A stretch of DNA of 37,194 nucleotides, from the NCBI GenBank assembly GCA_000620005.1, contig JHVF01000009.1, positions 1 to 37,194 of the forward strand, written 5' to 3'. Of this stretch, positions 31,184 through 37,194 are shown piece after piece (position 1 is the first letter of the stretch; the number at the start of each line of letters is the position of its first letter). The stretch is from Metamycoplasma spumans ATCC 19526. Lineage in GTDB: Bacteria > Bacillota_I > Bacilli_A > Mycoplasmatales > Metamycoplasmataceae. Under the pieces are notes generated by a model that ran no database searches, was not told where the DNA came from, and saw only the letters and a list, made by a program, of their open reading frames with translations. Made by a program: the position numbers and the translations under genes.

Positions 31184-32227
31184 ATGCCTATGAATTTAAA
31201 AGGTCGTAGTTTAGACTCAGCTCTAAACTTCACCACAGAACAAATTAACTACATTTTAGATTTATCACAAGAATTAAAAAGAGCTAAAATGCAAGGATTA
31301 CATGTAAACAACCGTCCATTAGTTGGAAAAAACATTGTTATCTTATTCCAAAAAGACTCAACTAGAACACGTTGTTCATTCGAAGTTGCTGCAGCTGACT
31401 TAGGTGCAAGCTGTACATACATTGGCCCAACAGGATCAAACTTCGGTAAAAAAGAATCAGTTGAAGATACAGCTATGGTTCTTGGAGAAATCTACGATGG
31501 TATTGAATTCCGTGGATTCAAACAATCAGACGTTGAAGCTTTAGCTAAATACTCAGGTGTTCCTGTATGAAACGGTTTAACCGATGCTGAACACCCAACA
31601 CAAATGTTCGCTGACTACTTAACAATGAAAGAATTCGTTGGAGACTTAAAAGGTAAAAAATTAGTATTCGCTGGTGACATTAAAAACAACGTTGCTCGTT
31701 CATTAATGATCGGTGCTGCATTCTTTGGTGTTAACATCGTTTTATGCGGACCTAAAGCTCAATGAGACATCGTTAAAAACGGTGAAGACCACAAACCAGT
31801 TTACGATGCTTGTTTAAAACTATTCGAACGTAATGGTGGATCAGTTTCATTCTCAGACAACAAATTAGAAGCTGCTAAAGATGCAGATGCTATTTACACA
31901 GACGTTTGAGTATCATTAGGTGAACCATTCGAATTATTCGAACCACGTATTCAAGAATTAGGTGCTTTCCAAGTTGATATGGCTATGATTAAAGCTGCTA
32001 AAGAAAGTGTTATCTTCCTACACTGCTTACCTGCATTCCACGATGACAAAACTTTATTCTCAGCTGAAATCAAAGAAAAACTTGGATCAAAATACCCAGT
32101 TGTAGCAACCGGTGCTATGGAAGTTACAGACGAAGTATTCCAATCAAAATACAACAAATCAATTCAACAAGCTGGAAACCGTATGCACACAATTAAAGCT
32201 GTTATTCTAGCAACATTAGGATACTAG
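31184..32227 (+). CDS. argF: Ornithine carbamoyltransferase, catabolic (arginine dihydrolase pathway)
   Basis: A 347-residue enzyme that in the catabolic direction converts citrulline and phosphate to ornithine and carbamoyl phosphate. It shows the carbamoyl-phosphate loop [13 protein letters not shown] (Ser59-Thr-Arg-Thr-Arg63), the HPTQ motif, and the active-site HCLP (His280-Pro283). The ending NRMHTIKAV is typical. The start ATG 31184 follows AAGGAG by 11 nt; a second Met at 31190 is also possible. Codons are strongly biased to C-ending forms (AAC, TTC, TAC, ATC) compared with neighbours, a sign of high expression. It is followed 2 nt later by arcC. arcA (arginine deiminase) is not in the window. 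Also called arcB in catabolic operons. Confidence 0.96.
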
Positions 32228-32229
32228 TT

Positions 32230-33162
32230 ATGAGTAGAATTGTTATTGCATTAGGCGGAAACGCTTTAGGAAATAACCCTGCTGAACAAAAAGAATTAGT
32301 TAAAGTTCCAGCTAAAAAAATTGCTGAACTAGTTAAAGCAGGACACGAAGTTATTGTTGGACACGGAAATGGTCCACAAGTTGGTATGATTTTTAACGCA
32401 TTCGTATCAGCAAACTCAGTTAATGAAAAATCACCATTAGTACCATTACCTGAAGCTGGTGCAATGAGTCAAGGTTACATCGGATACCACATGGTTAATG
32501 CTATTACTAATGCATTCCAAGCTGAAGGATTAAAAGATAAAGAAGTTCTTTATGTTTTAACACAAACATTAGTAGATGCGAAAGACCCAGCATTCGAAAA
32601 CCCAACAAAACCAATTGGCCCATTCTTTGCAACACGTGAAGCAGCTGAAGCTGCAAACCCAAACAGTGTTATTGTAGAAGATGCTGGTCGTGGATACAGA
32701 AAAGTTGTTGCTTCTCCAAAACCTTTAAACTTTGTCGGAATTAACCAAATCGAAAAAGCTATTAATGCAGGAGCAACTGTAATCGTTGGTGGTGGTGGAA
32801 TTCCAACCATTAAAGACGAAAATGGTTTCATTCAAGGTGTTGATGGTGTTATCGATAAAGACTTTGCTTTAGCAAAAATGGCTGCTTTAGCAAAAGCTGA
32901 TTTCTTCATTGTTTTAACAGCTGTAGATTTCGTTAAAGTAAATTACGGAAAACCAGATCAAAAAGATCTAAAAGAAGTAAATAAAGAAGAATTATTAAAA
33001 TACATCGATGAAAAACAATTTGCACCTGGAAGCATGTTACCAAAAGTACAAGCTGCTATTAAATTCGTTGAAGAAGGTGGAAAAGCTGCTTACATCGGAG
33101 ATTTAAAAGATTTAGAAGACATTATTGCTGGTAAAATCGGAACTAAAGTTACTCTAAACTAA
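32230..33162 (+). CDS. arcC: Carbamate kinase
   Basis: A 310-residue amino-acid-kinase-fold enzyme that transfers phosphate from carbamoyl phosphate to ADP, giving ATP, CO2 and ammonia: the energy-yielding last step of arginine breakdown. Motifs: ALGGNALG at the N-terminus, VGHGNGPQVG near residue 45, a Gly-rich VIVGGGGIPT near 180, and DKDFALAKMA near 210, all typical of carbamate kinases. It starts 2 nt after the argF stop, with only a weak AGGA upstream, so it is translationally coupled. It shares the highly biased codon use of argF. A strong terminator follows. Confidence 0.96.
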   Translation: MSRIVIALGGNALGNNPAEQKELVKVPAKKIAELVKAGHEVIVGHGNGPQVGMIFNAFVSANSVNEKSPLVPLPEAGAMSQGYIGYHMVNAITNAFQAEGLKDKEVLYVLTQTLVDAKDPAFENPTKPIGPFFATREAAEAANPNSVIVEDAGRGYRKVVASPKPLNFVGINQIEKAINAGATVIVGGGGIPTIKDENGFIQGVDGVIDKDFALAKMAALAKADFFIVLTAVDFVKVNYGKPDQKDLKEVNKEELLKYIDEKQFAPGSMLPKVQAAIKFVEEGGKAAYIGDLKDLEDIIAGKIGTKVTLN

Positions 33163-33181
33163 TTAAGTTTTTATATATGAA

Positions 33182-33215
33182 AAACAACCGAATTAATCTC
33201 GGTTGTTTCTAGTTT
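33182..33215. terminator. Bidirectional terminator between arcC and rlmB
   Basis: A perfect 10-bp stem AAACAACCGA (33182-33191) / TCGGTTGTTT (33199-33208) with a 7-nt loop has A before and T after it, so it can serve both arcC (plus) and rlmB (minus). Confidence 0.87.
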
Positions 33216-33228
33216 TATAATTGCATTT

Positions 33229-33909
33229 TTACTTTGTTAGCTCATATAAGATAATTGAAGTAGCTGATGCAACATTTAAAGATTGAACTGAGTCACTTTT
33301 TTGTTCGATATAAATAACTTCATCAGCATGTTTTATTAATGTTGATGATACACCTTTTTCTTCGTTTCCCACAATGACACAAGATGGTTTTGCAAAATTT
33401 GTTTTATGCAGCTTGCTTGCTTGATTATTAAGAGCCGAAGCATAAACTCAAAATCCATTTTTCTTTAGTTGTTCACAAGCTTCAAATAATGAAGATACTT
33501 TAATAATTTTGACATTTCTGAAACCACCAGAAGAAACCTTCATAACTGTTGATGTAACATCACACGCTCTATCTTTAGGAATTATAATGTGTTTAATTCC
33601 AAAAACATTAGCAGAGCGAATTATTGCTCCGAAATTTTGTGGGTCTTGAATATGATCTAAAATTAGTACATTTTCAGGCTTGTCTTTTAAAATGGTTCCT
33701 AAATCATAGTATTGATAGTCGTCAATTTCCGCTATATAACCTTGATGGTTTTCTTTGGTCATTTTGTCCATTTGAATACCATCAACATAGACAATATTTT
33801 TGAATTTAATTTCTTTATTAATTAAACCTTTTCTTAAATAAAGTTTTTTAATTGGATAGTTTTTATTAAGTGCTTCTAAAACTGAATTTTTTCCACAAAT
33901 TAATTTCAC
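33229..33909 (-). CDS. rlmB: 23S rRNA (guanosine-2'-O-)methyltransferase, SpoU/RlmB family
   Basis: A 226-residue SPOUT-class methyltransferase. The N-terminal substrate-binding part (GKNSVLEAL, then KENHQGY) is followed by the three SpoU motifs: DPQNFGAIIRSA, VGNEEKGVS and SLNVASATSIILYE near the C-terminus, which form the knotted SAM site. By family it methylates the 2'-O of a guanosine in 23S rRNA; other SpoU members cannot be excluded by eye. GTG start at 33909; its G is shared with the cysS stop (TAGTG), and AAGGAG is 8 nt upstream, inside cysS. Thus cysS-rlmB is a coupled pair, a gene order common in Firmicutes and Mollicutes. Confidence 0.88.
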
Positions 33910-35114
33910 TATATAAGCTCCTTATCCTTTAATATATTTCTTAACTTGTCTGCTTGTTCGTAATTTTTATTAGCAACTTCTTTTTTTCAACTAGCATATA
34001 ATTTTTTATCTTCTTCGGTGATTGTTTCTTTTACAAAACTAAAGCCTAATATTTCCATCACTCTTAAAAATGTGTTGAAATCTTCACTTTTTTTAGTTAA
34101 TTTAATAATTTCGGCATAAGCCTTTGAAAATTCTAATTCAGCTACGAATTGAATTATTCTTTTAACGGTTTCGTTATTAACACCATTGTTAATTGATTCT
34201 AAAATAACTTTACTATTTATTTGTTTAAATTTATTTACTTGTGCATAATTAACTTCAAATAATTCATCAGTTAAGTTAATAGGTTTACTGTAGCTTGTTG
34301 TTAACATCAAAAGTTTATAAGTATCTGAGTTATATTTGGCTAAAAAATCGTGTGGGTATATAATGTTTCCTATTGATTTTGACATCTTTTGACTTTTGTA
34401 ATTTAATGTTCCAAAATGCATTCAACCAGAAGAAATATCCTCGTTATGTAATGCATAATGTTGAATATTTTCATTTTCGTGGTGAGGAAAAATTAAATCT
34501 ATACCTCCACCATGAATATCTAATTGTTTACCTTCAAAATATTTATTTATAAAGCAACTACATTCTGTATGTCATCCTGGTCTTCCTAATCCAAATGGAC
34601 TGTTATATTTTATTCCATCTGTTGTGTCTTTTCATAGTGTAAAATCGTATGGGTGTTTTTTACCCAATATTCCGTCTTCGTCTTGTAAAAGATTTTCAAG
34701 TTTTTGATTGCTTATCGAGCCGTAATGGTCTTTGAATTTTTCAATATCAAAAAATACATTGCCTCCAACTTGATATGCTGAACCACTGTTGATTAAATCT
34801 TGAATATAGTCATACATATCTTGTAGCGAATCGGTAACTCTAATAACTTTAGTTGGCTTTTCAATGTTGAACTTATCAAATAAATCTAAGTAGTAATTTT
34901 CAAAAAATTCACTAATTTCTTTTTCTGTTTTATTTTCTTGCTTAGCTTTATTGATAATTTTGTCATCAATATCTGTAATATTGTGTAGATAAAATACTTC
35001 CTCTCCCAAGTATCTTTGAGCTCTGATCATTAGATCGAATGTAATTGTTGGTCTTAAATTTCCAATGTGTGGATAGTTATAAACAGTTGGGCCACATAAA
35101 TAATATCTTTTCAT
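33909..35114 (-). CDS. cysS: Cysteinyl-tRNA synthetase
   Basis: A 401-residue class I aminoacyl-tRNA synthetase that charges tRNA-Cys. It has [13 protein letters not shown] with a zinc Cys7 and the HIGH-type HIGN (residues 16-19), the zinc-site segments GWHTECS and HHENE, and KMSKSIGN (about 243-250). The C-terminal anticodon-binding part is short: about 150 residues, against a usual total of 450-470, as in other mycoplasmas. The start ATG 35114 has a TATAAT 8 nt upstream and no Shine-Dalgarno, so the mRNA looks leaderless. The gene is divergent from argS with 84 bp between the two starts, and its stop overlaps the rlmB start. Confidence 0.95.
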
Positions 35115-35122
35115 AACAATAA

Positions 35123-35128
35123 ATTATA
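35123..35128 (-). promoter_or_regulatory. -10 hexamer (TATAAT on minus strand), leaderless start of cysS
   Basis: TATAAT on the minus strand ends 8 nt before ATG 35114; the interval TTATTGTT contains no Shine-Dalgarno. Confidence 0.55.
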
Positions 35129-35185
35129 TATAAACTGCTAAATTTGTCGTTAAGTTATTTTATAAAATAAAAGTTTAATATTTTA

Positions 35186-35191
35186 TATAAT
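35186..35191 (+). promoter_or_regulatory. -10 hexamer (TATAAT), leaderless start of argS
   Basis: TATAAT ends 7 nt before ATG 35199; the interval TTTAATT contains no Shine-Dalgarno. It shares an 84-bp divergent region with the cysS promoter. Confidence 0.6.
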
Positions 35192-35198
35192 TTTAATT

Positions 35199-36821
35199 AT
35201 GAACGCAACAAAAGATATTATCATCGCTTCGATTGTTGAAGCGCTAAAAAAAATGAACATTTCTAAATCAGTAATTTTAACAGAAGCTAAAAACTACGGA
35301 GATTACTCGACAAATATTGCCTTAACTTTACAAAAAGAATTAGGTAAAAAAGCAGTTGAAATAGCAGAAGAAATTATCAAAAATATTGATTTAAAGAAAT
35401 TTACAGAAATTAGCGAAGTAAAAGTTGCTGAACCTGGTTTCATCAACTTTTGAGTTTCGAATTCTGTTTTAGCAGATACGGTAAATACAATTAATAAATT
35501 AGGTGAACACTATGGTGATATCACCGGAAGCAAAGGAGCACGTAACGTTGAATTCGTATCAGCTAACCCTACTGGATATTTACATATAGGACACGCAAGA
35601 AATGCTGCTATCGGAGCAACATTGTGTAATGTTTTAGAAAAAGCAGGACACAGAGTTATCCGCGAATATTTAGTAAATGACTACGGAAATCAAATGAATA
35701 ATCTAGCAGCATCAATTTTTGCTAGATATCAACAAATTTTTGACAAAGATTTCCCAATGCCTGAGGATTCATATAGAGGTGGAGACATCATCGAATTTGC
35801 TCAAGCATTTTATGAAAAATACGGTGATAAATATAAAGGTGTTGAATACACAGACGAAATGCGTAAATTTTTCCGTCAATTTGGACGCCAATTTGCGTTA
35901 GAAAATATTGAAAAAGATTTAAAACGCTTTGGTGTTTGATTTGATTTATATACATCAGAATCAGAACAATACGAAAAAGACTTGGTTTGACCAGTTATAA
36001 GAAGATTAAAAACAACATACAAAAAAGACGGGGCAACTTGATTAGAAACAACTAAAGGCGAAAGAGATGACAAAGACCGTGTAATTATAAAATCAAACGG
36101 TGACTCAACTTATTTATGTGCCGATATTGCATACCATGAACAAAAATTTGTTCAATTGAATGACCCTAAAGACGGTGTTATTATTGATGTTTGAGGAGCT
36201 GATCACTCAGGTTATGTTGAACGTGTTAAATTTGCTTTTGAGGATTTAGGTTGAAGACGTGACCAATTAGAAATTTTATTATTTCAATTAATCAGAGTTA
36301 TGAAAGATGGTAAAGAAGTTAAAATGTCAAAACGTTTAGGAACTTCTTTAACATTAAGAGAGTTATTAGACTTAGTTGGTAAAGATGCTATAAGATTTTT
36401 CTTAATTGAAAGATCATATAACTCAAAAATTGATTTTGATATTAATAAAGTGAATAGAGCTGATGAATCTAATCCAATGTTTATTATCAAGTATGCACAT
36501 GCACGTTGTGTGCAATTATTAGAAAAAGCTAATATAGAAAATCCTGTAGCAAAAGAATTTAAAGATGAGTATGCTCAAAAATTAGTAGCCGAATTAAAAG
36601 AATATCCTGATTTAATTGCTACAATGGCAAAAACACACAAAGTTAACTTATTGCCACCATATCTTCTAAAATTAGCTGGCTCATTTAATTCATTTTATTC
36701 AAATACAAAAGTTATTGGTTCTGAAAATGAAGAAGATTACATTGCATTAGTTAAAGCAACTAAAACAGTTTTAGCTGATGGTATGAAATTAATGGACTTA
36801 GATATTCCAAATAAAATGTAA
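35199..36821 (+). CDS. argS: Arginyl-tRNA synthetase
   Basis: A 540-residue class I aminoacyl-tRNA synthetase that charges tRNA-Arg. It has the N-terminal Add-1 domain (with [10 protein letters not shown] and VAEPGFINF), the HIGH motif in [15 protein letters not shown] (His129-His132), the ADIAYH segment, the conserved [22 protein letters not shown] as the KMSK loop (about residue 375), and the C-terminal helical anticodon-binding domain ending in [17 protein letters not shown]. Length is normal. Translation apparently starts without a leader. Its enzyme competes with arginine catabolism for arginine in such species; nothing in the sequence shows specific regulation (no T-box in the 84-bp upstream region). 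Confidence 0.96.
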
Positions 36822-36918
36822 TAAATTACAAAACTAATATCATTTTTTAAAAATAACACATTCCTTGATGGAATGTATATTAGGATAAAAAAATTAGACA
36901 CATTTAAATTTTTCTTTG

Positions 36919-36943
36919 GAGCACGCAATTGTGTGCTCTTTTA
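36919..36943 (+). terminator. Rho-independent terminator downstream of argS
   Basis: Stem GAGCAC (36919-36924) / GTGCTC (36933-36938) with an 8-nt loop, followed by TTTTAAA. It lies about 100 nt after the argS stop. A weaker hairpin, ACATTCC/GGAATGT (36858-36864, 36870-36876), precedes it. Confidence 0.75.
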
Positions 36944-37194
36944 AATTTATTATAATGAAAAAAATAAAAAAAATATACGAAAATACGCCTTTGGCGTGCC
37001 TTACGGTTAATAAAGTAGCATAACACTTTTTTAGCGTGCTTATTTTGCGATTTGAATTTTTGCTAGTAAGCTTTGCCTACACGGCTTGTAGAAAGTTTTA
37101 AATTTGGTTAAAAATCTTTTTATAAATAATTGTTAAAACTTTTTCAGTACGAAAAAGGTGTATGATATTTTAAATTTTTTTGTGGTCTTTCAAA
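36944..37194. other. Gene-free right end with elevated GC patches and small hairpins
   Basis: No gene is seen on either strand. Three tight inverted repeats are present: ACGCC/GGCGT (36985-36997, 3-nt loop), CTACA/TGTAG (37077-37091, loop CGGCT) and CTTTTTC/GAAAAAG (37139-37157, loop AGTAC). The stretch 36985-37095 is less AT-rich than other intergenic DNA here. It could be an RNA gene, the edge of a repeat family, or a degenerate mobile element; I cannot tell which. Confidence 0.3.

Noticed and set aside
35115-35198. T-box leaders for cysS or argS
   Set aside because: The divergent region is only 84 bp, with -10 boxes directly before each ATG, leaving no room for a leader RNA.
36980-37160. 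CRISPR array or tracrRNA-like element
   Set aside because: The hairpins are all different and there is no regular repeat-spacer pattern.

Overview
The window is a stretch of chromosome from a Mollicute, i.e. a Mycoplasma-type bacterium. The DNA is very AT-rich, and almost every gene can be read through only if UGA is tryptophan (genetic code 4). The content points to the Mycoplasma hominis group of arginine users: a strongly codon-biased ornithine carbamoyltransferase/carbamate kinase pair, and the P80-P60-HinT membrane cluster known from M. hominis. The species assignment is an inference.

Layout. 1-340: 5' end of an insertion-sequence transposase (minus strand) and its terminal repeats. 430-3044: overlapping operon of an S1-type RNA-binding protein, a phosphoglucose-isomerase-fold protein that has lost its catalytic signatures, and L-lactate dehydrogenase. 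3256-3999: orphan PhnC-like ABC ATPase. 4100-7038: a structured leader (short upstream ORF, internal terminator, helix that can hide the ribosome site) in front of an MgtA-type P-type ATPase. 7178-8834: prs and rsmG, overlapping. 9004-18347: an FtsX/MacB-type exporter made of a 2800-residue permease and its ATPase. 18348-20940: accessory-looking region with an HTH + ImmA/IrrE metalloprotease protein preceded by about 400 bp rich in dyads, and a divergent LicD-like protein. 21034-25272: P80, P60 lipoprotein and HinT. 25330-27101: recO and two overlapping two-TM proteins of unknown function. 27127-30183 (minus): an e(P4)-type acid phosphatase lipoprotein and RNase J. 30446-33162: mscL, argF and arcC. 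33229-36821: rlmB and cysS (minus), argS (plus). 36822-37194: non-coding, with several small hairpins.

How it fits together. ArgF and ArcC are the second and third steps of the arginine dihydrolase ATP-generating pathway; arcA is not in the window. LDH disposes of pyruvate. The degenerate PGI fits a lineage with reduced upper glycolysis. Surface and transport functions (P80/P60/HinT, the giant permease, acid phosphatase, Mg-type ATPase, MscL) dominate the rest. Five genes (ABC ATPase, recO, mscL, cysS, argS) have a -10 hexamer 6-8 nt before the ATG and no Shine-Dalgarno, suggesting leaderless mRNAs.

Best candidates for something undescribed: the leader RNA upstream of the P-type ATPase, the PGI-like and LicD-like putative pseudoenzymes, the perfect 16-bp tandem repeat in the RNase J leader, and the orphan HTH-metalloprotease regulator with its upstream palindromes.
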